A stretch of 64,000 nucleotides of DNA from Tetragonia tetragonoides (Eukaryota; Streptophyta; Magnoliopsida; Caryophyllales; Aizoaceae), in the NCBI GenBank assembly GCA_038025085.1, contig CM076153.1:18017001-18081000 (forward strand), in the 5' to 3' direction. The notes under the pieces are model-generated. The model saw nothing but the letters and a program-made list of their open reading frames with translations. It was not told the DNA's origin and searched no databases. A program made the translations under genes and the position numbers. Positions 22,131-36,410 of this stretch are shown piece by piece; the first letter of the stretch is position 1; every line of letters begins with the position of its first letter.

Positions 22131-24566
22131 TTTTTATCTCTTATTAATTCTACTTCTCATTGAGACATGGGATTTATCTCGTATTATTTTGACTAGACTT
22201 ATACATGAGTTATATCATATATGTCACACTATTATGGACCCATTCGAGGTAGTTTTTAGTTTTATATTTTGTTTTTTATGAAAATTAACCAATTTTTGAA
22301 AATCAATATTTGATTTTTGATTTGTAATTGCCAATTTCAAAATCTAAGTGGATAACTATGATGATTTTTTTTAGTCCCAAATATTTTTCAATAAGGTAGT
22401 AATAAATTTTTAAAATTAAAAACTTACAACTCACAAGTAACTTGTACGGACTACGGACCCTTTAGAAGACATGAGGTGATAATATAGAATAATTAGGTTA
22501 TATGGCAATTATACGATGATTTCTATAAGAAAGAGTCAAAAGAGTAATATTACTTCAGCGGCCCTAGAATATTCAAAATCAAATCCATTTTGATTAAAAC
22601 ACCATAGTAATAAAGTTATTTTTTTTTTAAAGGGGGACACCATAATAATAAACTAATAGTCCATCTTTCATTATTAGTTATGCAACTAGAAATTTGATTG
22701 GAATAAACATTAATCATAATTTATTAACAACAAGTCTTGTGTGAGACCAACTCACAAAAAATTGGGGTTGTTTTTTTGAAATGTAGGGTTTACTTATGGT
22801 GAGCAGTGATCCCTCTGTTTCATTGAAAAGTGACCCCCGTCTCACCGAAAGTTGCAAAAAGATCTTCTTATGGAAGTTTTTGTGATTTACTACTTATTAT
22901 TGTGAGAAAGTGAATATATATGAGATCGTCTCAACATGAGGTCATCTCTATAGCCAAACTTGACATCAGGTTTATTTGAGGTAGCCTCACATTGAGACGG
23001 CTTCATATAAGAATATCTCCTAGATAACCATGACATTTAAAAGTGGGCGGATGATTTTAGGACAGATGGAGTAATTATGACCATAATTGAGATTTTGAGA
23101 AATGAATGGGGTACATGCCGTACATCTAGCAAATTACGAGGTCATAACATGGAAAAATTTAAGGAAACATATAAGACGGAAGCATAGGGGCATACAGTCA
23201 TGTAATTTGTCTAATGTGCCTGTTCTAGATGTCATGGAGAGGTAATTTAGAATTTATGTATAGTATATGCTACTTGACAAATTAAAGTCTATTATTGTTA
23301 CCTAGACTTGTTCTTACCGTAAAAACAAGTGTTAAATTGTTGTGCCTCTTGGGCATGAGCTAATACGAAGGGTTGAATTGTTCTACCATATTGTTCAACC
23401 ATGTTAATTTATGAGTACTTTCATGCATTGAAATGACACAAAAATTTGTATGAGACGGTTGTATTATAACTTTCGATGAGACGACGGTAACTTTTAAGCT
23501 GGTCTCACACAAGATTTACTCTTGTAATAATCTAATTGTTAAACACGTACTACTCTATGTTTGACACAATTAGTTGTTTTAGCAGCCAAAAAGTTGGAAG
23601 AGGGTAAAATCAATTGAAAATTGCTATAAATCCGGTAACAAACTAACTGCATGTTTTCCTAGTTGAAAATGAAAGCTTGTATGGATAGTTTATTAATTTT
23701 GTTATTGGAGATGAGTTATGAAATTATTTTGACAAACAAATTTATTATAGACAGTTGAAACACTAGTTTAAAATTGAAAATGTAATTAAAATAAAAGTTG
23801 GTTAATATTTGCCAAAACATTCATTAAAATTGCAAAATTAACTTGTTCGCAATATCTACAGATAGACCAAATGATGAAATGTTAACTTAGTGATTACTCG
23901 TAATATTGAGCCCTCTGTATATTTAGGTCTGAATCCTAAGTATGTTTATGAATCGTTGACTTTTACGTTGTCATAGACTAAGTAAAAGTTAAATAGTATT
24001 GAGACTATAAATTTGTTTTACTAATGAGTAGCAGACATATTCTGATGTAGTAGGGGCATGAATAAGTCTCATTCTTGTTAGGAGTAATTCTTTTTCCTAA
24101 AGAAAGACCTGTATGGTTGTATATCCAACGAGCTATATGGGAATTGAAACTGCTATGGCCAATTCTCAATGTCATTTATTTAGTTGGCTCCCATGCATCT
24201 TAGAAATATTGACATGCAAAATCTCCTATGTTTTGGTGGTACATAGTGTTAGAAATAAGACTACTGTAAAGCGAAATCAAACGAAAGGAAAAACAAGAGC
24301 GAATGTGGGCCTAATGATTTACTGTGGAAATAAATTTATCGTGTTGTGGTAAGATCGAAGACCACTGCGTTAGAAGCGATTTCGTCCGGACTAGTGCAAT
24401 CAGAACAAGACGTCGGCCCCCAAGGTTAGCACAACGCTCCCCAATTTACCGTGCTTTGGTGAGCGATTTGAGTCGTCAATTGGCTGTTAACCCTTCATTA
24501 ATGAAGCATTGAAGGTAATTTTGGATGAAGAACTTTTTGGCTTCTTTGCTGTTGTTGTCCTGTTTT

Positions 24567-24597
<31 letters not shown>

Positions 24598-24961
24598 GAG
24601 AAACCGTTCTGAATATCGTGTGTAAGTTGTAATAGTCATTGAAGACCTCATTTCCTCCTATTCTTAAGGTAATTTCCTCTCTGTATACAGTACTAATTCT
24701 TAATGATGATTGACGATATATATCAACCGTTTCTTATTCTCTCAGCTCATTAGAATTTAATTATTAAGTGAATTGGTCAGTTACAATTGGTGGGCCATCA
24801 ATACACCATAATGTTAGCCATGGTGAATGAGAGAGATATGCCTATTGTAGTTATTGTATTTTATGTACTTTTAGTGGCTTATAAATAGATATCTTTGGCA
24901 TTCGGTGAAGTCATATCTCCTGGTTGGTTTTCCTATCCCCTCTTGAAATCTTTTTAAGACC
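22131..24961. other. Non-coding stretch, unit 2
   Basis: Near-identical to 1723-4550, including the GAGAC-type MITE (23432-23528) and a poly-T run of about 27 bp ending at 24597. No gene seen. Confidence 0.5.
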
Positions 24962-27900
24962 ATGGCTTCAATGAGGAGAGTATCTAATGGGAAGGATAAT
25001 ATCTATAGTTCTCTTGATAGTTTAACACCTAATAGTGAAGGTGTTCGAGTAAAGGTTCGTGTGTCTAGAATGTGGGATGTTTTAAATTTGAAGAATAATA
25101 GAGATCTTATGAGCACTGACATGGTCGTTATTGACGAAAAGGTATTATATAGTTCTCTAAATTGGTAGATTCCCCTACATGCATATGAAATATAGGCTAT
25201 TATTACAGTTGCAGTTTTAATTGTCTTCTTACAGTAACTATCTACTTTGGTCAGGGGTCCTATATCCATGTCACAATCAAGAGCAACATTGCACATCGTT
25301 TCCGCGGGCGGTCTTTTTGTTGAAGGTGGTATTTACTTCATTAAGAACTTTGCTGTCACGGATAACCGAAGCAAATACTGTGTTGTTGCAGACAACAAGG
25401 TAATGATGCAGCTCTATGCCAACACTACGGTGACTGAGTTTAACAATGAGGATGATAAGATTCCGAGGCACCGCTTTGATTTTGTTGATTTTGACAAAAT
25501 TGAACAACGGAAAGGGCAAGACTACATTCTAACAGGTTGTGCTCTCTATTTATTTGTGCTTTTTTCCCATCATATGAGTATTATCTTTTCACACACTTAC
25601 TCTCCTTTTTAAAAAAAAAAATAGATGTGATTGGTCGTGTGGTCTCTCAAGGAAATGTCCAAAAGACAAAGACTAAGGGAAAGGAAGTGAACTACGTGAC
25701 ATTGGAATTGGAAGACATATGGTACTTTTTGAAAGATCAATATCCTTTTTTGTTCTCAACCAAATTTGCAATTTTCCCTACATAAATTCCTGATCTTTAT
25801 TATTATCATGTGGGGAGAAACAGATCAGAATCACTCTTTGGGACCGTTGTGATGTTGACTTCCAAAGACAAAGCACCCTCTTGCCAAACACTATCATTAT
25901 TGGTGTCTTCACTTCAAACTTGGTGAAGGATTACATGAGTGAGTTAACTCTTCCCATTTCTTTTTATAAACCCTCCTATTAATAATGTTAATGAAGTGTT
26001 GTTGTATTGTTAATAATGCTTTGGAATACTCTTAATTAAGTGTTGTTTTATTGTAAATGAAGTTGGTGGTATTGCCATTCTTTTTTACATTTTGCTATAG
26101 TGATCAGCATGCTGCACCCGCGCAACATGCAGAAGCTGTGATGGTGCCCTCCCATGCTTTCAAAATGTGATTATCTTAAGTATATGGTAGATTTGAATTT
26201 GCGGTACAGTTAACATTCAGTGATTATAATAGTTCAATGTCCGTTTTAGATGTGCTAATTTCATTATATCATAAAACTGCAGCGACAAGAAATGAAATAA
26301 TTCTACAAACCCTAAAATAAAAAGCAAACTTCTGTCAATTAAAGAGTCCTGCATTTATATTCTGGTATCTTTGCCAAGGTTATATTTGCAATTTCAAATA
26401 AAATTTGTATGTGGTATGTAGTTTGATTTTCTGTCTAACTTGCTATCATCTATTTTTCTGGAACCCATTTGGTTTCATGTGTAAGGGTCGAAAAATTTGC
26501 AAAAATGCAATCATCATTCAAGTTACTCATAAAAAATGACCAATTAGGTTTCAAATTAAAAAATCCCAAGTTTGTTTGTTCTATATTCCAATTTGTTATA
26601 TTGGTAGAGTGTAGTTAAGGGGTGAGAGCTTACAATAGTACCCGTTATCCTATTCCATTTTTTACTAAATTAAACTCTGGCATATAGACTCTACAACTTT
26701 GTCAACCACAAGTGCTACCAAAATATACCTCAATCTGAAGATCCCTGAAGTTTCTGAATTCAAGGGGAAGTACATGTACACTTTAAATAAAACAGTACTT
26801 CTCATTGCTCCAAAATATTGGAATTTCAATGGTAAATGGACAAGACCCAAACAATGAACTAACTCAAACTTTTATATCTCAAGATCAAGTGATGGAGATG
26901 ATAGCATAAAATCCCTTGAAGTACATCGTCAAGCAATCGATCGTGCAACAGTTCTGTCAAATAAAAAAACAATTGAAGAAATCCTGGACATTGTTGCTGA
27001 TGACTTTAAAGACGTAAGTATCTATTTTTAATAGCTGACATAAACTTGGCATCAAATCCTTGGATATGTCAAAAAGTCAGAACTGGAGTGAATATCTAAT
27101 ATAAAATTTGCAATAAATTCATCCAGGGCACTAACTTCTACTGCCAAGCCACCATTTTGGACATATGTAATAATAATGGATGGTAATATAATTCATGCCA
27201 AAGGTGCAAGAGACTAATCAAACCTTCAGGAGAAAAATTCTGGTGCAACCATTGTCAAAAGCTGATTGATGATGCGGTGCCAAGGTATTTAAACTACCAA
27301 ACCCTTCTCAGTTTCACCCCACTTTATAACTTACTGGATTTTGGAGTACGTAGTGTCAACCTCTGATTGAAATAAAATAGGTATCGATTGGAGCTTGAAG
27401 TGAGCAATGAGACTGGGACAACCAAATTCATTATTTTCGACGAAGAAGCTGAAAAATTGATTGGGCACTCAGCCATCAACCTTTACGATATGGAAGCCAA
27501 AAAAGAGGTACTAATTCTAATAGGACTATATATATTATACACCAGCTGCTAGAAATATTTGAATTCTTAATATACATTTCCTGTTCCATGAAAAAACCAA
27601 CACCAAAAGAGTGGAGAAGATGAGGGAGAACTGCCGTCCCTTATCCAAAATCTTACAACTACTTCCCACGTATTCCGTGTGAAACTTACAACTTACAACA
27701 AAGCTGCGTACAAACAAAGTTTCACAGCGAACAACGTCCTTAGTGAAGCCATTCTAGAAGACAAGACTGAGAACGAGGTAATCCCAAAAGAAAACACATC
27801 TTTTTCTATTGTTTGCAATTAAATAAAATCTTTATTGCTCCCCCCAATGAACTTTTAATTACTCCAGAACCCCATGCTGAATCAGCCATGTGAAATTGGA

Positions 27901-28142
27901 AATGGTGACATAAATGACGTGGATATGGTAGTTGAAGGAAATGCAAGCATTGCTAACTTGGACAATGGTCGTGGAACTGACTCAGGGCCAAGTCGGAGGA
28001 AAAGGCGCCTAAGGTGTGATTTAAACCACTGCAAAATAACAAATAAAGAACACCTGAAACAAGAAAGAATTACTAACATTAGTTGTTGCTCCCCAGGGTT
28101 ATTGAGTCTGATGATGAAGAAGTGGAGCCAAGTGCGGCCTGA
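24962..28142 (+). pseudogene. RPA1-like pseudogene, unit 2
   Basis: Second copy of the RPA1-like gene with the same ten-exon plan (first exon 24962-25141, last exon ending at TGA 28140-28142). It shares the ancestral T5 frameshift in exon 2 and the in-frame TGA in exon 5. It has two further lesions: the acceptor of the third intron is changed from AG to GG (about 25812-25813), and exon 6 has TAC to TAA just before the zinc ribbon, in the WYYNSC stretch (about 27184-27186). Exon 9 also has Arg to Cys (QPCEIGN). It is more decayed than unit 1 and cannot make a full RPA-like protein. Confidence 0.87.
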
Positions 28143-30402
28143 TACAAAGCTGAACTACAAGTGCAAGAGAAATGTGTTTCTGAAGACTAAGAATAAAAGT
28201 AGTTTTAAACATAGAGTGTCGTCCCCAGAGTTGCAACAACACTTGCTTCCCTGTGTTTTTCCCTTTCAAGTTTCCTTCCAAAGACAATGTTATCAATCTG
28301 TCTTCTTTAGTTTAAACGGTTCTGCTTTCCCTTTAAAGTTTCTTTCACATGACTATGTAATGACAGTTTGTTATTGAAATTTTAGTTGATTCAAAAGTTT
28401 CCTTCATTTAAATTCTTAATCTTTTACTATTTTGCACACCTTCACTTATCAGATATGTTGAATAGGTGAGAATATTTCAGCAATCGGCATAAGCTCAAAT
28501 GACCGGTTAGGTCAAAAGAGTCGTTTCATATATGTGTGTTTCCAGTACTCATCTCTTTACCTCCAGGTCAGCTTAATTCCTCCCCAAGTGACGAGTAGGT
28601 TTGTTGAGGTCTTGCTGTAGGAGAGGGTTCTCAAAACCAATTTTGAGGTTAAGTGATTCTGTTAAAGTTGTCATGTATGGAACCTTGAATACAGAACTTG
28701 GGTTTCCATGCTCAAATTTGACTCTTTTGGCGTAGTTTGCAGTTCTGTTATTGGGTATTTGGGTTGTGGTTGTATTTGTGCCAACTTCTAACACTGCAAG
28801 GTGTTTGGCTGAGGACTTTAACTATGTAAAATTGAAATTTTGGGTCCAATAAAGTAGTGATAGGATTGTGGGAAATGTTAACAACTTAAAAAGGTACTTT
28901 ATAGGAACTCCATACTCAAAATTATTTGTTCAATGTAATCTTATGTAATATTTGTAAATCATCAAATATGATATCTGGAGAAGAATCCACTATAACAAAT
29001 GAGAAATGACTAACACCAATTGTTAGAACCCCCATCCCTTGCTATTCCTCCTATAGAAAATCGTGATTTTCAAACACTATTCTAGGTTAGGTTTCTTCTT
29101 TTTATTACTACAAGGGTGAAAATAACCAGGTCTATTAAAAAATTATTTCAAGACTATCATAAGTAGTAATATAAAACATGCCATCTCGAAAATAAGACAA
29201 GCCATTTAAAAAAAAAATTAATTCCTATTCCCTCTAGACCAGAAACAAAAACTGCCTAATTTTAGACAATAATATTAGTGGGAACCAATACAAATGCGGA
29301 AGTTCAAATGTGGTTATCTTTAGCTCGCGATTCATAAAGGTTAACGATTGTATATTGAGCCTTCCAAAGCTTATTTATATACACTTCATCTGTATAATTA
29401 ACAGTGCACAATATCAAAACAGTACTTCCCTAATCAAGTTGAATTATGTTTGTCACAGAGGAAGATGAATCCAAAGCTAAAGTGACTCATTCAAAGTGCA
29501 AGGACGAATCAATAAAGGATGCAGCAACAAGTGCATAATCGCTCTGTCTTCTTCTGATTGCTAGAAAGAATTGATAGACCAACTAGATCGTCATGTCTAG
29601 TGGACAATCCAGATCCCAAGAATGCTTTACGTAATGAACCGTTAGCGTTGTCAATCTAGTCCTTCATATTAATAAGGCAATAAACATATTTTCTCTCCAT
29701 TATCTTTAATTGATCTTATTTACAAACAAATTTATGAAAGTTGTTGAATTTAGAGATCCAATAACTCCACTAATTTAGCAACAAAATTTGGAGGGAGATT
29801 GAGAGAGATTGAAAATGTCATGTTACAAATTATTTTGCCCTCATCATATCATATACTCTATCCCCTAACTCTTTGAATTTTCATGGCTGCTATTTAGATT
29901 CTCATGCATTCTATTTCTATTTTCTATACGTATGCTATACCCAGGGCCACAGGCCTCAGCAACATAACTTCTCCAATCAAATTCTTAGAGAAAGAAGCTA
30001 ACCTAGATCCTTTTTTTTTTGTTTTCCAAACATACATGGCTAACAAAACAAAAGAGATTTCATTGAACCATCTTAAAACTAAAAGAACGAATACTACAAA
30101 ATTTTAAATAATAACACATGCATGATACAACTCTTCTATTAATTTCTTAGATATTTTGTATGTATGAATGGAAATATTTTTTGCAATTTTGGTAAGATTT
30201 TTATTTGGCTATCATTATGATTAAATACATAGATATTCAATACATAAATAAGAAAACCTGAACAGGACACTTATTATAAATGAAGAGAGAATAACTTGGG
30301 TTGCCTAATTAAAATAAAGGGTTAAATTGTCAACTCACAAAATAATGACATTAGTATTTCATGACCTGGCAATAACAACGGCCTATATAAGCTACATAAG
30401 AC
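28143..30402. other. Non-coding stretch, unit 2
   Basis: Near-identical to 7732-9989. No gene recognised. Confidence 0.5.
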
Positions 30403-31843
30403 ATTCAGTTTATATGTGCATGTATTATTTCTCCTCTCTGAATTTTGCCTGCCTTGCCTCTCATGCCAATCTGCCCGTTGCCATTTCTGCCTCCTTTGCC
30501 CCTTCCTGGTTGATGTTGCCTTGGCTGTACAGGTTGTCTAGGCTGTTGCACTAGTTGTGCTTGATTGGTTAACAGGAGCTTCAGGTTGCCTTGTCAAGTT
30601 CTCAACAGTAGGCACTAGTGTCCTCTTCTTCTTCCTACACACCTCTTCAACATGGCCATATTGATTACAGTGACCACATACAGTAGGTTTCCAGTAATAA
30701 TCCAAAGTTGTTCAAGGATTATGCCTCTCTAGCTTTTAAAATGCACCTTATCAGGGAACTTAGACCCTATATCCACCATCTTTTAAAACCCGAGCAAAGT
30801 TGATACCCACCTTCATCCCAGTGTTCTTATCAGCCACCATAGATCTACCAATAAGACAAAACAATCTTACTGAGCCCAACAACATTCCAGTACTTTACAT
30901 CTAACCAAGGAAACTTTACTCAGATGGGCACAACTTGTGTGGACTTAATTAGTTCATCGTGGACCAATATGTGGAGTCACCCCCTACTTCACCTGGAGTC
31001 ACCCCCCTCTAAAAGTGGAGCCACCCCTACTTCACCTAGAGCCACCCCTCAAATTTATACTTGACACCACCCCTATGTCACCTGGAATCACCCCCTACTT
31101 TACCTGGAGCCACCCCTTACTTCACCTGGAGCCACCCCTCAAAATTACTCAAAATTACTTCACCTGGAGTCACTCCCTACTTTATCAGGAGCCACCCCAT
31201 ACTTCACCTGGAGCCACCCCTCAAAATTACTTAGTCCACGGTGGACTAAGTCCACACAAGACATGTTGCAAATATAGTTGCTCCTTAGCATAATTAACAT
31301 TTGTAGACCATGGTCTAACAATGAGAGGTTTGTTATCAAAATGGAAGACACCCTTTTGTAAAATAGCATCTCTCTTTTCTACTGATTCAAAAACGAACCA
31401 AAACAATACCACTATTCATCGTAACTATATTTGGCATCCCTCTTTTAGCCCAGATCCTACCAACAAAAGGCTGATAAGGACACTCATTGGAGGCCTAGAT
31501 CTCAAAACATAACCAACCAATGCTTGACTATAGTAATCAAGAGAAATGGGATTTTGCTTTGTCCTGTAGTTGCGATAGCCATGAGTTAATCTTCTCTCGA
31601 GCAGCTAGCTCAAGTTGCTTAACAATACCAGTTTGAACACCAGAGGTCAAGATATGGGGGGCATTTAGTTCATTACGAGCGAGATTGTGAACTACTTGAT
31701 CTAAACTAGGTCTCTGATTACTATTCAAATTAGTTGGAATCTGCATTTCAATTGGACTATTAGTAGGTTCCTCAGTACTTACATCACCTTCACCTTGATC
31801 TTCTGCTTCTCGTTTAACCTTAGGCCTTATCGCGCGCTAGTGG
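30403..31843 (-). pseudogene. LINE ORF1-like remnant, unit 2
   Basis: Second copy of the DUF4283 plus CCHC zinc-knuckle remnant, with the same breaks and the same inserted MITE (30937-31257). The DUF4283-like part is at about 31280-31412 and the knuckle near 30636-30677. Confidence 0.72.
30937..31257. mobile_element. MITE with 23-bp minisatellite, unit 2
   Basis: Same element as 10524-10844, with GTGTGGACTTA ends and a GGAGCCACCCC-type internal repeat. It differs by very few bases, so the insertion predates the unit duplication. Confidence 0.7.
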
Positions 31844-32255
31844 AGAGAGAAGAGAGAGCATGTCGAGAGTTTTTCTTTTTCGAACCAAACAATTTAATGA
31901 AATCTTTATAATGACATAAGTATCATTATGAATTTTTATAATTGAATATTATTTAAGTGATAAGCGGTTAACGTTATTTCACATGAATTGAATTGAACTA
32001 ATTAAACGAAAATTAAGCTGAGGAGAATAAAGCACAATTTTCATAGTAATGGTTCATGCAGCTTTATTCATCGACAATAATCATAATTATACAAAAGTTA
32101 CCATTACATGCTTACTTTTTAGTAGTAGTAAGCAGTAGCGCACACACATTGGTACATACACTGTATAGGACACTGAATTGAAACCACAATATTACAGTAG
32201 AAATTACGTGCTGCATGCATGATAGAGTTGTTTGCCATCGATCAACATCTATCTA

Positions 32256-33326
32256 TCAATGGCATTCCCCGTAGTAACAGAGACAAGCCTTTTCACCTTT
32301 GTACCATTTGCATTCACCGTAGTGAGCTCCCCAAGTGTTCTTACACTTGTAGTTGCAACGATCGAAACACCCACCTTTGTACACCCATCCACATTTCTGT
32401 GCTTCAGCCACTTGGATTTCTAAAAAGAAAAGAGAATATTAATTAGTTAATACGTGTCTTAATAAGAGTAGTTGAGGCTAGGGTCCAACTAAGTTGAGTT
32501 GAGGCCGAGCCAGGCCAGCTTGAAACTCTGCTCGGTTTGGCTAAGCTCGGGCTCGACTCGGTTTGGTTCTACTCGAATTCAAATTTATTATTATAAACCT
32601 TTTAAAAAACAAATTAATTGAAATCATTATTTGCAATGGGATTCGACTACATGTGATCATTTGCACCTTAATATAAATATACAAAATTCCTAAAATAAAA
32701 ATGAATTTTATTTCGTAAATATTTAATTGTCTTAGTTTTTTTGGTTTAACCACATATTCACCTAAACCTTTTGGTCCCAAATTAATCATGTACGCACTGG
32801 GTCGGCCCACGAAAGGGTAAAATGCTCCCACTAAATAGTTTTTCCATTTACAAGATTCGAACCCTCGACCTTGCTTAAGGGACGAGAGTGTCGAACCACT
32901 CACACTAACCACTTATTAATTATCTTATTTAATAAAGAGAAAAATAATCAAGTCAACTGCGCCGACTGAGCCGAGCCATGCATATATAGTAGGTTCGTGC
33001 TAAACTCGGAAAGTATTTGAGCTGACTCGAGCTCAGCTCGAACTTGGTTCTTGGTTGGACGAGTTTTGATCAAGTCGGTTCGACTCAGTTACACCCCTAG
33101 TTAAAACCAATTATTGTAATCAATTATAAGGGTTCTATGTAGATCGTCGCTAACATTTTAGTGTTGCTATATATTTTGTCTAAGTACTCCTTGTAACTTA
33201 ATAAGCACCATGTTGGTAACATAAATAATAGCAAGGAATGGATAAAAAGTACTCACCGTTGCTAGCAACAAGGAAGAAGATGAGAGAGATAGCGAGTAAG
33301 CCAACAAAGCAACCAGACTTGGCCAT
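32256..33326 (-). CDS. Defensin-like secreted cysteine-rich peptide, copy D
   Basis: Exons 33257-33326 (ATG 33324-33326) and 32256-32419 (TGA 32256-32258). Encodes the same protein as copy B: signal start MAKSGCFVGLL, AEA cleavage site, eight-cysteine mature peptide with Tyr at residue 37. The intron again holds the hAT-like MITE (32481-33101) with the nested SINE (32735-32915). Splice sites and TATA box are intact, so it is a likely functional duplicate of B made by the 20.4-kb duplication. Confidence 0.88.
32481..33101. mobile_element. hAT-like MITE with nested SINE, copy D intron
   Basis: Unit 2 equivalent of 12068-12688. The SINE inside (about 32735-32915, minus strand) keeps its tRNA-like head and GGTTCGAATC box. 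Confidence 0.65.
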
Positions 33327-33408
33327 TTTCTTCCTTTCTTAATAGATTGTATATATTGAGTTAGTTTGTGAGTTGTGAGTTGTGAGTTTTTGGGTGCAAA
33401 GAGCGTAG

Positions 33409-33416
33409 TATTTATA
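33409..33416 (-). promoter_or_regulatory. TATA box of defensin-like copy D
   Basis: TATAAATA on the minus strand, 83-90 bp upstream of the copy D ATG, as in copy B. Confidence 0.7.
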
Positions 33417-33786
33417 GACTAATTTAATTATTTTTTGCATAGTTGCATGGTAAATTGGTAATACATTCATTTAACAACGAAATGTCAATTATACGTACGT
33501 AGTAGTGTGAACAAAAGAATTTGTCAATTAATTGTACGTACGTAGAAATTTTAACAGCAAACGATTACTTAAGTCTGTGACTTGTTCTACCCAGTCGGCA
33601 CCTGCTCCCAAGCTGGCAAATGGGAATAAATAAAAACCAAATTGGTTGAATTTAATCAATTCATGAGTGATGAGTCGAGTTTGATTCTTAAGAATGGAAA
33701 AATTACTTGTTTGAAAGCATTTTATCCTTTTGTGAATCGACCCGGTGCCAATAAGATGAACCCGTCGTCCGTACCAAAAAATATGT

Positions 33787-33789
<3 letters not shown>

Positions 33790-33846
<57 letters not shown>
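33790..33846. repeat. (TA)n microsatellite, unit 2
   Basis: An uninterrupted 57-bp TA run, 26 bp longer than the unit 1 tract. It is the largest single length difference between the two units before the rearrangement at 37.6 kb. Confidence 0.95.
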
Positions 33847-33849
<3 letters not shown>

Positions 33850-35183
33850 GTGGAATAAATAAGAGAGAATGAATACACGAGCGTATTTGACATATTTTTT
33901 AGCTGCCAATTTTGAAATTTAAGTGAACAGTTATGATGGAAAAAAATTTAGCTCAATTTTTTTTATTCTATAAGGTAATAATAAACTTACTGGGTTGTTG
34001 TTGTTATTGTTGTTGTAAGGTAATAATAAATTTTCAAAACTAAAACTTACATCTCACAAGTACCCCATACGAACCTTTTAGAAGATATGAGGTGATAATA
34101 TCGAATTAGGTTATTTGGCAATTATAAGTTGATTTCTATAAGAAAGAGTGAAAAGAGTAATATTACTTCAGCGGCCCCAGAATAATAAAAATCAAATCCA
34201 TTTTTATTAAAACACCATAGTAATAAACTTAGTTTTTTTATAAGGGGGACACCATAATGATAAACTAATAGTCCATATCTTTCATTATTAGTTATGCAAT
34301 TAGAAATTTGATTGGAATAAACATTAATCATAATATATTTGTTTACTATTTTGAGAAAGTGATTATATTTACAAGACATTTCTTCCAAAACAATGGATCT
34401 TATATGAGGTCATCTCTATAGCCAAGTTTGGTATAGATATGTTTGAGAAATTATTGTTTAGCCCTGGACTATTGCATCATCTCTCACAAAATAAGAGACT
34501 ATCAATTTAAATTTAAAGTGAGCTCCATTTATTTTGTGAGAGGAGAGAGTAATGCTCTTGAACTATGCAATAATCTCTCCAATTTATGGCCGCCTCATAT
34601 AAGAATATGTCGTAAATAACAACGACATTAAGAGTGGGCGGATGATTTTAGGACAGAAAGAGTAATTAACTAATTATGACCATAATTGAGAAATGAATGA
34701 GGTACATGCCGTATTGCCGTACATCTTGCAAATTACGAGGTTATAACATGGAAAAGATTAAGGAAACATATAAGGCGGAAGCATATGGGTCATACAGACA
34801 TACAGTCATGTAATTTGTCTAATGTGCCTCTTCTGGATGTCATGAAGAGGTAATTTAGAATTTATGTATATGCTACTTGACAAATTTGAGTCTATTAATG
34901 TTTATCTAGACTTGTTCTTACCGTAAAGAAAGTGTTAAATTGTTGTGCCTCTTGGACATGAGCTAATACAAATAAGGGTTGAATTGTTCCACCATATTGT
35001 TCAACCATGTTAATTTATCAGAACATCTCATGCATGGAAATAATCTAATTCTTAAACACGTATTATGCCTTTTTTGACATAGTTAATTGTTTTAGTAGTT
35101 GAAAAGTTGGAAGAGGGTAAAATCAATTAAAAGTTGCTATAAATTCGGTGACAAACTAGCAATTGTTTTCCTAATTATTGAAA
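33847..35183. other. Non-coding flank, unit 2 type 2 half-unit
   Basis: Near-identical to 13408-14744, including the palindromic MITE-like insertion (34448-34590). No gene seen. Confidence 0.5.
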
Positions 35184-35199
35184 CTGAAAGCTTGTTATT

Positions 35200-35789
35200 T
35201 TTTTTTTTTTAGAGGGGAATAGGAAATTTTCATTAATAGAAAAACGATACGGCATCTACAATCAAAATAATCCTAGAATACACTAAATCAACAATCAATA
35301 ACAACACAATTTTTGCTAACAAGACAATTGACCAGGACACCTCGGTGCGACTCCCAACATGCATAGTAACCATGTGCTTCCTTTGATGTATCTTCATCTT
35401 TGACGGAAGTGGAGATTTTCACCGCGAGCAAAGCAATCACTTGCCTACAAAACTCTGTCTGATACCATCGGTTGTATGTATTTCCGGTCCCCAAATTCAT
35501 ATTGAATCTATAAAATTGATATCGCACCATAGGCGAAAAGAGAATCCTACGAAGAGGAAGAAATGAAAATACTAATGAACTCCACAAAGGGAGAGAAATT
35601 TATTCCACCTAAAGCAAAAAAAAGTAGAAATTATAGTCAAACTAGATGAAGAACATCAAATACAGGCCGGGAATGACCTAAATCGGTTCTCCCGGCCTGA
35701 AACTATAATGAAAGATGAGAAGAGGCAAAAGAGAAAAGTTAGGATTTTGAGAGGAGAGAAAAATGAGACACAACTTGTTTTTTAATTCT
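35200..35789 (-). mobile_element. Retroposon with 16-bp target duplication, unit 2
   Basis: Equivalent of 14761-15352. The 16-bp repeat CTGAAAGCTTGTTATT flanks it at 35184-35199 and 35790-35805. Confidence 0.82.
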
Positions 35790-35805
35790 CTGAAAGCTTG
35801 TTATT

Positions 35806-36410
35806 GGATTGCACCAATAAAAAAACAAGTTGTTATTGAAGATGAAATACGAAATTATTTTGACAAACTAATTAATAATTGAGAGTTGAAAAATTAAACT
35901 AGTTTAAAATTGAAAATGTAATTAAAATAAAAGTTGGTTAAAGTTTGCCAAAACATACACTAAAATTGCAAAATTAACTTGTTCACAATATCTACAGAGA
36001 TATAGGCCAAATGATGAATTTGTTAACCTAGTGATCATGATAACTCGTAATATTGAGTTCTCTGTATATTTAGGTCTTAATCCGATGTATGTTTATGAAT
36101 TGTTGACTTTTACATTGTCATAGACTAAGGAAAAGTTAAATAGTATTAAGACAATAAATTTGTTTTTACTAATGAGTGGTGGTCTACTGTCACATATCTT
36201 TTAGTTTTGCATGAATAAGTCTCATTCTAGTTAGGAGTAATTTTTTTCTCTAAAGAAATACCTATATATATCTAACGAGCTAAATGGGTATCGAAACTGC
36301 TATGACCAATTCTCAATGTCAATTTATTTAGTTGGCCCCTACGCATCTTAATAGAAATATTGACATGCAAAATCTTTTGATGTTTTTATTTTACAGTTGG
36401 TTTTTTAAAA
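35806..36410. other. Non-coding stretch, unit 2
   Basis: Near-identical to 15369-15974; no gene seen. Confidence 0.5.

Noticed and set aside
33642..33909. Open frames reading through the (TA)n tract
   Set aside because: Alternating Ile/Tyr from a microsatellite; absent as a frame in unit 1, where the tract length differs.
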